A stretch of DNA of 64,000 bases from Batkoa obscura (lineage: Eukaryota; Entomophthoromycota; Entomophthoromycetes; Entomophthorales; Batkoaceae): contig JASVEC010000009.1 of the NCBI GenBank assembly GCA_030770535.1, positions 434,001-498,000 on the forward strand, read 5' to 3'. The notes under the pieces were generated by a model. The model did not search any database. It was given only the letters and a program-made list of their open reading frames with translations, and was not told the DNA's origin. The translations under genes and the position numbers were made by a program. Below, piece by piece: positions 11,700-21,879 of the stretch (the first letter of the stretch is position 1; each line of letters begins with the position of its first letter).

Positions 11700-12224
11700 T
11701 GTGATCTACTTTACAATAGCATCAGGATTTGATATTTTCAATTTCTCTAATCTTTTCTCCTAATGATTTTTGATGAAATTTGTATGCTTCTATTGTTTTT
11801 CAATTGGATGCATCTTTTTAAATTATTGATATATATCAACCGATAATTTTTCTCATTTTCCTTTTATAATACTATTCATCAATCTAAATACGCTGAAATG
11901 TCATGTCTTAGTCCTTTGCTTTCTTTTGTTCCTTCTATTAATCTATTTGCTCAAACTACTATCTCTGAATTGGTTCATGATCTCCACTTTTGTCATGTCT
12001 TTTATAAATATTGATTTTTCTTGACTATCTGATATAAATATAATAAATTCAAGAAGCTTTTTAAGTTGAATCTTTAAATACTCCATTAGGTGTAGTATAT
12101 CATTTTACAATTTTATTTGGTACCATCTCATATCCGTTGTGTGTTCCGTTTGTTCTAATACTTCATAATTTCCAAATGTTAAATTGCACAATAGTGAACC
12201 CAATATTAAGATTAATTTATTCAT
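11700..12224 (-). pseudogene. decayed gene for a secreted protein, unknown
   Basis: On the minus strand an ATG at 12222-12224 opens MNKLILILGSLLCNLTFGNY, a convincing secretion signal peptide, followed by EVLEQ. Beyond this the protein-like sequence continues in other frames with many stops (for example NGYEMVPNKIVK and KRHDKSGDHEPIQR). The product family is not recognised. It lies just downstream of, and on the same strand as, the two-module pseudogene that ends at 12244. A remnant of a secreted protein is the best description; it cannot be expressed as it stands. Confidence 0.4.
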
Positions 12225-12243
12225 GTTGAATAGATTGTATTTT

Positions 12244-13862
12244 TTATAAAAAAATTTTAAAAGTTAAATGTGGATCTCCATCACTTTCATTACTTTCATT
12301 GTTCTTATATTTTCCTTTTTTATTTTCAATAGACCTATTAAGTATAGCAGTTCTTATATTTTGATTTACTTCAAGATAATCTTCGATAGATCTTAATTTG
12401 AGTTGAAGTAAAGAATCTGTAATTTCGTCATTTTGTAATAAATCGTAAACCCAGTAATTAGAATAGATATCATTTGGGCTTAAAGAATCATCTGGTATAT
12501 ATTGCTTATCTCTTTCATATTGTTCATCAGTCAACTTTTTGATTTGTTGAGATTTTAATCTAGAATAAACTAAAGTACCTGAACCCATACCTTCGAAATA
12601 TTCTTCGCATTCATCCATTAAATAGATTTCATATCCTTCATTCATTTTTTTCCATATCTTTCCATGCTCTTTAACTTTGAACATAATCTCATTAATAACA
12701 AATAAATTATTGCAATCTTTGGCTTCTGATAATATACTGATTTCTGGTAATGGGTCTATATATTTATATAGCTCATTATATCCTGCTATGGTACAAGCTC
12801 TAGCTATGTTATATTTCATTTTAGGATATTTCATATAATAATGCTTATAAGTTGCTTCATCTGCTATTTTGGGGTACCATATAAGATATGGGATATTTGT
12901 ATTACCAAAATCACATATATTATTATTCATCAAAAAAGATGCATTTATGGCTTTAGAGAATCTATCAATTAAATTAACGTTATCTTTAATTCATTTGGCA
13001 AATTCATAGTTATAATAAATTCCTCTTATAATACAATGTAATTCTTTGGAAATTAAACTGGGTCTTCTGAGCAATTTATACTTCTCTATGTCGCCTGTAT
13101 ATGCAGAATAAAGTATTAAGAGATCCTTATTAACATAAGCATAATTTAGTACAAAGTGAGATTTTATTAAATAATATTTATCAATTGAATCTCTAAAATA
13201 TAATTTATCTCTTTCATTATTCGGTTTGACATCTGATATATTATTATTCTCTAAATCGAAATATACGTGCTCTTTAAATTGGTAGCCACCTTTATAACAA
13301 ATACTAGGATATTCTTTAATTTTGCTTGGAATGCATGTATCATCATAATTATAATTAACTTCAATGGGATCATAGCATCTTAATGTATAGTCATCCATTA
13401 CATAATATTTTATTTCACTTTCCATAATTAAATTATAAACTTCTAAATTATTAGCGAAATACGCTTGCATCATTATATTTACTTCTGGCTGAATTTATAA
13501 TTCCTTATATAATTCATTGCAACCAGAAATAACGCATGTTCTAGCTATAATATATTCCATCTTTGGAAATAACTTATAAAGTTGTCTATAAGTTCCTTCT
13601 TTAGCTTGTTTGGGATACTATATACAATATATATCTTTTATAAAACTTAAATCGTTATTCATAATAAACGAAGCACTTATAGCTTGGTTTAATCTATCAT
13701 TTAAATCAATGTTGTCTTTAACCCATTTAGCAAAATTATAATTCATATATATCCCATTAATTATACAATCTATTTCGTACTCTTCCAGTTTGGTTTTTGA
13801 TGTTTTATATACTCTTCAACATCCCCATTAAAAGCTGAATCCAAGACCAAAAATTTATCCAT
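12244..13862 (-). pseudogene. two-module protein of unknown family, broken
   Basis: The minus-strand reading starts at ATG 13860-13862 (MDKFLVLDSAFNGDVEEY) and runs to a stop at 12244. It has two homologous ~190-residue modules: FLVLDSAFNGDVEEY / NFAKWVKDNIDLNDRLNQAI / FPKMEYIIARTCVISGCNEL, and then LLILYSAYTGDIEKYKLL / EFAK-IKDNVNLIDRFSKAI / YPKMKYNIARACTIAGYNEL. The pattern of short helices with GD...Y and A.....GYNELY is reminiscent of divergent ankyrin-type repeats, but no consensus ankyrin is visible. Breaks: one frameshift near 13800 and two stops, TAG at 13618-13620 and TGA at 12991-12993, each exactly where the sister module has Trp (IWYPK, AKWVKDN). The C-terminal half (12244-12933) is still open for 229 aa. 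Function unknown. Confidence 0.6.
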
Positions 13863-13944
13863 ATTATAATTTTAATTTCCACCTTTTAAATAAGAACATT
13901 TCTTTAAAGTATAAAGTAAAGACGTAATAAGTAAAATGTAACAA

Positions 13945-14050
13945 ATGGGGATGTATTTTTTTGTTTAAGAATTTTACTAGCAGTTTTTCCACTTAAATAG
14001 CGCTTAAAAAATAGAAAAAGTAATGAAACTAAAAAAAACACCCCCAAATA
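13945..14050 (+). mobile_element. MITE copy (family M105)
   Basis: Ends ATGGGGATGTATTTTTTTG and AAAAAAAACACCCCCAAATA. Near-complete copy immediately upstream of the GAGTAGAGAT tandem repeat. Confidence 0.9.
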
Positions 14051-14103
14051 GAGTAGAGATGAGTAGAGATGGGTAGAGATGATTGGTCAGATTTTGACCA
14101 ATA
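14050..14103. repeat. 10-bp tandem repeat and adjoining palindrome
   Basis: Three head-to-tail copies of G(A/G)GTAGAGAT, followed by the inverted repeat ATTGGTCA-GATTT-TGACCAAT, whose arms match perfectly over 8 bp. The two CCAAT/ATTGG cores could be CCAAT-factor sites (inference). It lies about 660 bp upstream of TTC36. Confidence 0.6.
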
Positions 14104-14762
14104 GAAAGCTAAAACCCTGGGCATAGCCCTTCTATATTTAACCCTAACCAGACCGTATACGAATTGTTTATTAGATAAATTTCAACAAATCATCTCTGCC
14201 CTCCTTTAACCAATTTACTACCGTGTTTTATGGAATATAGAACCCCTACGAATATACCTTCCTTTAAATTTCTTTGGCCCATGTTTCGAAAAATGAATCA
14301 AAAAACCTTGATCAATTTTTAATGATATTATTCGACTTTATTTGTCGAAATAAAACAAAATTTGTATTTCAGTGCAGCATTTTATAAAGTTGATTCAGTT
14401 TTTTTCGAATAGCGTCTCTTAAACAAAAAAATGGCGGTTATAATAATGTTACTTATTATAATTAAAAATAAAATCACTTAAAAAATACGCTAAAGTTATT
14501 TAATATAATTTATATTAATATTCTTTAATTTGAATATTGCAAAGTACAAATAGAAAAATAATGTTGTCATAGGCACTAAAAATCTAATAAAAAAATGCTT
14601 GAACATTTAAAAAAGTAAAATTTAGCCAATTAATTTAGTCACATAAATTAAAAATTAACTTCGAAAAAAAGTCAGGGAAAGATTAAATTTAAACTATAAA
14701 GATACGAAAAAATAGTATTCAACTCAATTTTATTTATCCATTCCTTAACAATATCTAACAAA

Positions 14763-15473
14763 ATGACTACCCCGCAACTTAGTGAAAAGGATCAACAAAT
14801 ATTAGAACATTTATTTAACCCTGATAATGGTTATCCAGGCGCTAACGATGGTTTTACACTTGAAGAAACTAATGAAAAGCCAGCTAAAGTAATAGAACCG
14901 GGATTATTATCTCAACTACAATCCTTGGAAAAAGAAGGCATAAAAAAAGCAGAAGAAGGTAATGATGGGTTGGCTGAAAGTATTAAGTTATTTACTAAAG
15001 CGATTGAGATGTGCCCAGACTATGCATCCGGATATAATAATAGGTAAGCTTTAAAATCGATAATGTGTTGGTAGTGGAATCTTACTAATTTTTTAATTTG
15101 TAATCAGAGCCCAAGCTTATAGAATGTTAAACGAAATAGAAAAGAGTATTTCTGATTTAGATTTAGCAATTGAAAAAGGGCTTTTAATTCAAGATAAAAT
15201 TACTTTAAAACAGGTAAATTTAATTCACATATCATCAATACCTTTTCCTTTACCAAATTTACTTTTCCTTCATAACAGGCTTACACTCAACGTGGATTAC
15301 ATTATAAAGTATTAGCAAAAACTGAAGAAGAAGAAACAGCAGCTTTAAAAGATATTGAATTAGGTGCAAAATATGGTAACGAGCTAGCTAAAAAGATAGC
15401 AGTACAGGAAAACCCCTATGCTAAAATGTGTGCTGCTATGGTAAAAGAAATGTTAACTAATGCCAAACAATAA
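14763..15473 (+). CDS. TTC36: TTC36-like tetratricopeptide protein
   Basis: Three exons (14763-15043, 15108-15213, 15279-15473) give 193 aa. The first intron has a TACTAAT branch site at 15083-15089; both introns are about 64-65 nt. The middle carries TPR helices (IKLFTKAIEMCPDYASGYNN, then RAQAYRMLNEIEKSISDLDL, then AYTQRGLHYKVLAKTEEEET). The end, ENPYAKMCAAMVKEML, matches the conserved TTC36 C-terminus (N-P-Y-A-x-(L/M)-C), and overall length matches the roughly 190-aa family. TTC36 is a small soluble TPR protein, probably a co-chaperone-type adaptor; its role in fungi is not established. The first ATG after a CAA-rich leader is used. Confidence 0.92.
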
Positions 15474-15641
15474 ATTCTCTAATTTTTAAATAAAGTATAT
15501 TCTAACTTAAATTAGTAGTATTTTTATTCCAACACATTTAAAAAAATGAACAGGACATTCTATCATTTTTTTCTATTTCTATTCCCTTTTTTATTTAATA
15601 CATCATACAATCTCTATTTTTTTGAAAAAAACTCAAGTTGC

Positions 15642-17242
15642 TTAACGTCTACTTTTAACCTTTGGTTTAAACGTCTCTGGGGCGTCTTTTCTTTTACTTC
15701 CCCCTCTTTTGTTTCCACCGTTCTCTTTCATTTCCTAAAAAACCTTATTAGTATCAACTTCACCTTAAAATAAAATAGCCACTTACCATAGCAGCCAACC
15801 TTTGGGCTTCGTTAACTCTATCTTGTAATAAAAGTACTGCCTCTTTATCGATTGGGAATTCTTTCATTTTTTTATCAATCACAGCTTCAATCCTTTGTAA
15901 CAATTCAACATCGTACTGGGTAACTAAAGTGAGAGATTTACCCGCTCTTCCTGCACGTGCAGTACGACCAACTCTATGGATATAATCTTTTGAATGAGTA
16001 GGTACATCATAATTGATAACCATGTCTACTTGAGGTATATCTAAACCTCTAGCAGCAACATCAGTAGCAATTAAAAGGTTCTTATTCCCACTTTTGAACT
16101 TGTTCAATGCACCAACGCGTTTTGGCATAGATAATTGACCATGTAATGGAATGGCTGGGAAGCCTAAACTACGTAACATTAAAGCAATCTTTTGGCAATC
16201 GTTACAGGTACGTGTGAATACAATACCAGAATTTCCGGCTAATTCATTCATCAAATAAACAAGATAACTATCCTTATGCTTAAAGGGGAAAAATAAATAA
16301 AATTGTAATAAAGAATCAACAGTGGAATATTTGCTATTCACTTCTACTTTAACTGGTTTGTTTAAACTAGCTCGTTGTAACTTAGCTACTTTGGTTGTCA
16401 TGGTAGCTGAAAATAAATAGGTGTTTCTTTCTTTTGGTAATACTTTTAGGATTTGTTCTATTTTGGGTCCAAAATCCATATCTAATAATTTATCGGCTTC
16501 GTCCATTACCTAATTGTTATTGTAAATAAATACTTATAATTTGCTGTTGCTTTTTTTAAAACTTACCAAAAATTTAATCCCCCTTAATGAAAAACCTTTA
16601 GTATTTTCAATATGATCTTGAATACGTCCAGGGGTAGCTACAATAATATGTGGCTTTTTAGCTAATGCTAAAGATTGAGCCATCATATCCATACCACCAA
16701 CAATAACTGCTGTACGTACTCCCATGCCTGAACCTAAAGAATCAAAAGTTTCTGAAATTTGAATAGCTAACTCTCTAAATTAAAAGTCATTATTATTATT
16801 ACTACTTAGATATCTTCTTATTACCTAGTAGGAGCTAGGACTAAAGCAAATAATCCAGATGGTTTTTGCCACAAGTGATGTAAAATTGGAAGTGCAAAAG
16901 CAGCGGTTTTTCCGGAACCCGTTTGAGCTAAAGCAATTAAATCTTTACCTATATTTAAAAGATTAATTTTGTTAGTTTTATTACATTATTATTTGTTTCT
17001 AATTACCTTCCAAAGCATATGGAATTGCTTCTTTTTGAATTTGAGTTGGTGTAGTAAACTTCAAATCTTTACAAGCTTGACATAATTGCTCTAATAAACC
17101 CTAAAAATTAAAAATTACTATTTCTTGTTCATTAACTAGGTTTTAGTTCATTTATTACCAAACTTTCAAAAGTAACAGATTCTTCTTCCTCTTCTTGTTT
17201 TGTTTCGATAATCTCTTTAACTTCAATTTCTTTATCGCTCAT
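15642..17242 (-). CDS. RRP3: DEAD-box RNA helicase Rrp3/DDX47
   Basis: ATP-dependent RNA helicase acting in nucleolar pre-rRNA processing toward 18S rRNA. Six exons (17242-17159, 17100-17007, 16948-16825, 16774-16567, 16509-15787, 15734-15642) give 441 aa. Motifs in order: Q motif ([16 protein letters not shown]), I AQTGSGKT, Ia PTRELA, Ib TPGR, II DEAD within [47 protein letters not shown]. The last exon adds [10 protein letters not shown] and a Lys/Arg-rich tail ending in KSRR, right for a nucleolar protein; without this splice the frame would end in an unlike VSGYFILR. Acidic N-terminus. It is divergent from PWP1 across 220 bp. Confidence 0.96.
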
Positions 17243-17462
17243 TATTTTATATAGTTGTTAGTTTATAAAAAGTCGAGTTTTAATTTTTTGATTTAAAATT
17301 ATTAATTCTGCCAAAACCCCTAAAAAGAAGCTTAAAAGAATAATTTCTCGCTGCAGCCAATCATTTCTATTTTCTTTGCGAACCAGCTGCTAAAATATTA
17401 TCGAAAAAAAGAAAAATTTTTAGTTTTTCAAATAAAATTAAACAAAACCAAACACTGTAAAG
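17243..17462. promoter_or_regulatory. shared promoter of RRP3 and PWP1
   Basis: The 220 bp between the two divergent start codons must hold both promoters and 5' leaders. It contains AAAACCCCTAAAAA, close to but not an exact telo-box (AAACCCTAA), and a GCAGCCAATCA CCAAT-type site near 17350-17365. Both genes serve ribosome biogenesis, so coregulation from this region is a reasonable inference. Confidence 0.55.
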
Positions 17463-19610
17463 ATGATTACTAGTTTGAAATGGGTGCCTCGTGGGGCAAA
17501 TGCTAGAGTACCAAAAAGAATTGAAATGAGTGAACAAGAAATTGAAAACTTCAAGCAATATTCAGACCGTCAGATTCAATTAGCTAAAAAAGGTTTAAAT
17601 TTAGAAAAAGAAAAATGGAATGAAATGGGACTTGAAGACGAAATGCTTGGTTTAAAGTTAGATGAAGGGTAAGTTGAATGGTATTAACTATACAGTTGAT
17701 TCTTTATTTTAAAAAACTAGCATTTTAATTATTTTTTATTAGCGATGTTATGGGAGATGGTGTTGATGATGTTGAAGATATTGAAGAAGAAGAGGAAAGC
17801 GAAGAAGAAGTCATAGTTGAACAAAAAGATAAAAATGACCTTTCAATTTATAATTTAGATAATTATGATGATGAATCAACTGGTAAACTAATATAAAATA
17901 ATATATTTAAAATATAGATACCAACTACTAATTATAGAAGTAACTATCTTTGGTAATGTTGATGAGCTATTAAAAGATAACGAAGATGGCGAAAATATTG
18001 AAAACGTAAGATTCATAATAACAACAAGTTAAAATAGTTAATTTATATATTCATTTTAGTTGGATAAATTAAATTTAGAAAAAGAAGATGAAGAAGATTT
18101 ATTAATAGAATTAGACGATAGTTTATTATTAGGAGGAAAAACAGAACAAGAATTAAGTTGTTTAGAAGTTTATTTATTTGAAGAAAAGGAGAACAATATT
18201 TATACTCATCATGATATGTTACTTCCTTCCTTTCCACTTTCTTTAGAGTGGTTTAATTTTTGCCCTAAAGCTGCCAATGATAAAAAAGGTAAGCTACTAG
18301 TTTCACATTATATAATATCAGTAATTTGATGTAATATGTATTTATATTAACACCATTTTTTAGGTTCTTTTGTTGCTATTGGATCTTTTGAATCTGAAAT
18401 CGAAATTTGGGATTTGGATTTTATTGATGCTGTTTATCCTCATGCCGTTTTAGGTAAAAATAAAAAGAAAGGAAAGGTAAATAATATAGAATAATATAAT
18501 AACATAATAATGCTGATTGCTATTACTTTTATTAGAAAATTAATGACAATTATCACATTGATGCTATTATGGCATTACATTGGAATAAAAATCATACGTA
18601 AATATTTAATATAACAACCAACATAATCATAATGATAAAACAATTTATTAACTCTTTTATTTAGTAATTTGTTAGCCTCTTCATCTGCGGATACAACAAT
18701 TAAAATTTGGGATTTAGCTACATGTAAAGCCATGAGATCCTTTAACATTCATCAAGATAAGGTAATACTTCAACTACAATTCAAATCATAGTTAGTTAAT
18801 ATAGTATCAGGTACAAGCAGTGCAATGGCATCCAATTGAATCAACTATTTTATTAAGTGGTGGTTATGATCATCAAGTTAAAATCTTTGATTCTCGTTCA
18901 CCACAATCTCATCACTCTATTAATTTATCAAATGAAATTGAAACTGTTAAATGGGATCCTTTTAATCCCAATCAATGTTATGTAGGTTTATATTACTAAT
19001 ACAATAGTAACAGTTTATTTATTAATGTAATTTATTCTAGATATCAACAGATAATGGAATAGTATACTCATATGATGTTAGAAATACAGCTAATTCAATC
19101 TTTACATTACATTGTCATGATAAAGCCGTTTCAGCTATGGAGTTAAATCCAGCTATTCCTAATTGTTTAGTTACAGGATCAACAGATAAATTAATTAAAA
19201 TATGGGATCTTAAAGATAACAAACCTAATATGCTATTAAAAAGGAACTTTGAATTGGTAGGTTCTTTTTGTTAACACTGTTACAGAAAATAAGGGGAATG
19301 AGGAGATAATGATAGTGATATTAATCTTATTTATTATTTAGGGTCAAGTATTTAGTCTTACATTTAATCCCGACAATCCAAATTATTTGGCCATGGCAGG
19401 ATCAAAAGGTACAGCCAAGGTATGGGATATCTCCACCAATCCTACCCTTTATAAAAGGTTTTCTCAAAATGGGTATCAATTTAAAAATCCTATTGTTATG
19501 GAAGAAGTAAGTTGATTTTTTTATTTAGTTGAATTATGAAGTTTAATATTTTTTAACAGAAAATGCCAATCGCTGTTAACAATGATCAAGAAAGTGATGA
19601 GGAAGATTAA
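17463..19610 (+). CDS. PWP1: PWP1, WD40 ribosome-biogenesis protein
   Basis: Nucleolar WD-repeat protein needed for rRNA processing and 60S assembly. Eleven exons (first 17463-17668; last 19560-19610) give 505 aa. The N-terminus MITSLKWVPRGAN is typical of PWP1 (Met-Ile-(T/S)-x-(L/V)-x-W-V-x-(R/K)-G). An acidic stretch (EDIEEEEESEEE) follows, then DNYDDEST, LEVYLFEEKENNIYTHHDM and PSFPLSLEWFNF, then repeats ending in WD-type dipeptides: IEIWDLDFIDAVYPH, TIKIWDLATCKA, QVKIFDSR, LIKIWDLKDNK and TAKVWDIS. The C-terminus is acidic (NDQESDEED). Introns are 58-85 nt with standard ends. The gene is divergent from RRP3, and both act in the nucleolus. Confidence 0.96.
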
Positions 19611-19795
19611 TAGAGTTTTATGTTAATAAAATATATAGATAGATAAATCAAAATTATTATTATATTTACTAAGATAAAATATAATATCATGATACTGTAG
19701 TATTTATTTTGAAAACTCAATTTTGAGTAAAATTTTTATCAAAAGTTACTTCTTGATTAAAAATAGGTTGGCTATTACTACTGTAGATATGAACC

Positions 19796-19895
19796 TGTGA
19801 ACCAGCGCGAGGACGCAAGCTGCTTGCTCAACTACTAGCGATTGAGGATTTTTTTATAGCAATTGGGTGAATGTGCATCCTCACGTTGGTTCACA
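19796..19895. repeat. imperfect 22-bp inverted repeat (hairpin)
   Basis: TGTGAACCAGCGCGAGGACG and its continuation (19796-19817) are nearly the reverse complement of 19874-19895 (TGCATCCTCACGTTGGTTCA and its continuation), about 19 of 22 matching, with a 56-nt loop that itself contains GCAAGCTGCTTGC, a near palindrome. Mismatches are all transitions that allow G-U pairs in RNA, and the patch is far more GC-rich than its surroundings. It could be a structured RNA, a small MITE of another family, or a terminator region for PWP1 186 bp upstream. Confidence 0.65.
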
Positions 19896-21314
19896 AGCTC
19901 AATTTACTTTATATGAAAATAAAGTTAATGAATTTCAAACTTTTTTAATTTTACTACATTTTAAAGATTGAGAGGAGTTTATGTTTTGGTTAAAAATGAA
20001 TTACTGGTTTTACGTGAAACAAGATGACTTTTTATGAAAAGTTTTTTTAACGCTTCCATTTTAAAGATGATGAATTTACTCATAAGAAAAGTGATTTAAA
20101 TTTTAATTTAAAAACGTGAATCAAAAAGACCATATTGTCTCATTCTAACTTTTTATTTTAGTCTCTATCATCTACTATTCAACTACCCTTTTGTTCGTCT
20201 GTTATTGATTAAAATAAGCGCCAAACTTATTTTCAAAACTGGGCAAGCTTATTTTGCAAAGATTAAAATTTAAATAGAAAAAGGTGAATTACTGAAAAAA
20301 CATTCTTTTCAAAAGAAAATCATAACAAAAAATGAAAAATATTAAAGCATAAATTAAAATTTTCTGAAATATTTGCTCTGAGAGTAGTCACAATGATGAG
20401 TTATGTAACTTTGATGTCTTTATTTTTTATGACTCTATTTCCCAACTTATCCAAATTTAAGTCTATAAGCCACAAATAGCAAAGTAAAATAATTTAATTT
20501 TAAATAAAATACAATCATTATTACCGAATACACAAATCATTATTTAGGTGTCTATTTAAATTTTTAAAAAATGTTCAATTTTTATTTAAAAATGAGGTCA
20601 TGTCTACTACTAGTAATTAGAATAGTTTAAAACTATAATATAAAATTAAAGCAAAATGCCTATTTTTTATTTACAAAAAATAATATAGTCAAACTGTAAC
20701 AGACATTGGCAAGTTCCTGTAAAAAATAATATTGGAAAGCCAGAATAACAGCCGTCTCATGCTAAGTTATTAACATTAACAAGAATTTTTTATTAAACCT
20801 TGATATTATTTAACAAAAACGATAGTCCATTACGTTATTTTAATAATTTTATTATTTCATTCAATTAAAGAAATCCCATGTCTTTTTTAGAGGATAAAGT
20901 GTAGGTAGCATTATAGTCAATAAGTCTTCTTTTTTTCATATAAAACAAAAAAAGTTTTAGGATCATTATGACGCTATTAAAAATAATATTATAAAATACA
21001 AATAAAATATCAACTATGATCAATTATTATCATATTATTATTAGGCTGTTTTATTATATACAAAAGAAATAAACTAAAAATAACTTTATTATACTATTAG
21101 CTATCAATTTGAATATCAACCATTTGGAGTTATCGGATATATATAAATATGTTAGAAAATAAAAATAAGTCCTTATTAGTGGCTGTGTGGATTAACTTAA
21201 ATCGATAATCCTTTAAAAAAAATTAATATGCAGCTTATTAACGAATCTCAGCTTATTTGAAACCCAGCTAAACTTTCGATCATGCTAAAAAGTCATAAAA
21301 ATATTAAAAAAAAG

Positions 21315-21322
21315 TATATAAG
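21315..21322 (+). promoter_or_regulatory. TATA box of the four-TM gene
   Basis: TATATAAG lies 75 bp before the ATG at 21397, in a typical position given a short CAAAT/ACAA-rich leader. AT-richness makes chance matches common, but the G/C neighbours (AAGTATATAAGGCAG) make this one stand out. Confidence 0.5.
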
Positions 21323-21396
21323 GCAGTAAAAACTACCTTATAAAATTATTAATTCAAATATTTATTATTATCTAAAAAGTAAATAAACCCAACAAA

Positions 21397-21879
21397 ATGT
21401 TTCAACCTGAATATATTATCCAAACCAGTGCCGTATTTGTAGTATTTTTACTATGGTTGTTCACCTCCTTCGCATTGAGATTTTTCCAGTTCAATAGTAC
21501 AAAGCATGAAGAAGCCGCTACTGAATCAAACACAGCAAACCCCGTCATTATTGAAAGAAACAATTACCGTGCTTCCGTAGCCGCTGAACGTACCTTACTC
21601 GACGGTTTCTTATTATTAAGCATTGGTGTTATTTTCAATATCTTTGCTCAAGGTAATAGAACAAGTGGTGATGTATTTAGTCTTATCATTATGTTCGCTC
21701 TTTTCTTTATGACTATTTTCCACTTTACTGGTCATAATTCATTCACCTTTGGTTTATGGATTTTGATCTCTTTAGCTTTATTAGGTCTTTTTATTACTCC
21801 TTTCGCTACCAGATCATATTGGTTAGGATTCTATAATGTTGCTACTCCAGTAGTTACTACTACTCCAGTAGTCGTTTAG
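21397..21879 (+). CDS. four-TM membrane protein, unknown
   Basis: 160-aa single-exon protein. TM segments are at about 9-30 (TSAVFVVFLLWLFTSFALRF), 68-85 (LLDGFLLLSIGVIFNIFA), 92-110 (VFSLIIMFALFFMTIFHF) and 116-138 (FTFGLWILISLALLGLFI). A hydrophilic loop at 33-66 contains ERNNYRASVAAERTLLDGF. The C-terminus is Thr/Val-rich. Size, topology and an Arg/Asn/Glu-rich loop after TM1 recall MAPEG-type proteins, but the MAPEG signature is not there and I do not assign it. Codons are strongly biased to C-ending forms (TTC, ACC, TCC), as in SAM synthetase and unlike the neighbours, so it is probably highly expressed. A TATA box lies 75 bp upstream. Confidence 0.75.
   Translation: MFQPEYIIQTSAVFVVFLLWLFTSFALRFFQFNSTKHEEAATESNTANPVIIERNNYRASVAAERTLLDGFLLLSIGVIFNIFAQGNRTSGDVFSLIIMFALFFMTIFHFTGHNSFTFGLWILISLALLGLFITPFATRSYWLGFYNVATPVVTTTPVVV

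Larger units (their letters stand above)
13863..14762. other. MITE plus upstream region of TTC36
   Basis: It contains the MITE at 13945-14050, the short tandem repeat and palindrome at 14050-14103, and then about 650 bp of AT-rich DNA leading to the TTC36 start. The last 60 bp before the ATG are pyrimidine/CAA-rich, as in other leaders here. Confidence 0.5.
19611..21396. other. long intergenic region with a hairpin
   Basis: No gene recognised in about 1.8 kb on either strand. The only clear structure is the imperfect inverted repeat at 19796-19895. The last 85 bp form the promoter/leader of the next gene, with a TATA box. Confidence 0.5.

Noticed and set aside
12991-13620. UGA (and UAG) read as tryptophan
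   Set aside because: Stops occupy Trp positions in several copies, but TAA does so too, the quinone reductase ends at TGA at its family length, and intact genes use TGG. Mutation explains this better than recoding.
15546-15773. plus-strand open frame over the last RRP3 exon
   Set aside because: The minus strand here encodes the spliced C-terminus of RRP3 ([10 protein letters not shown]...KSRR), which explains the openness.
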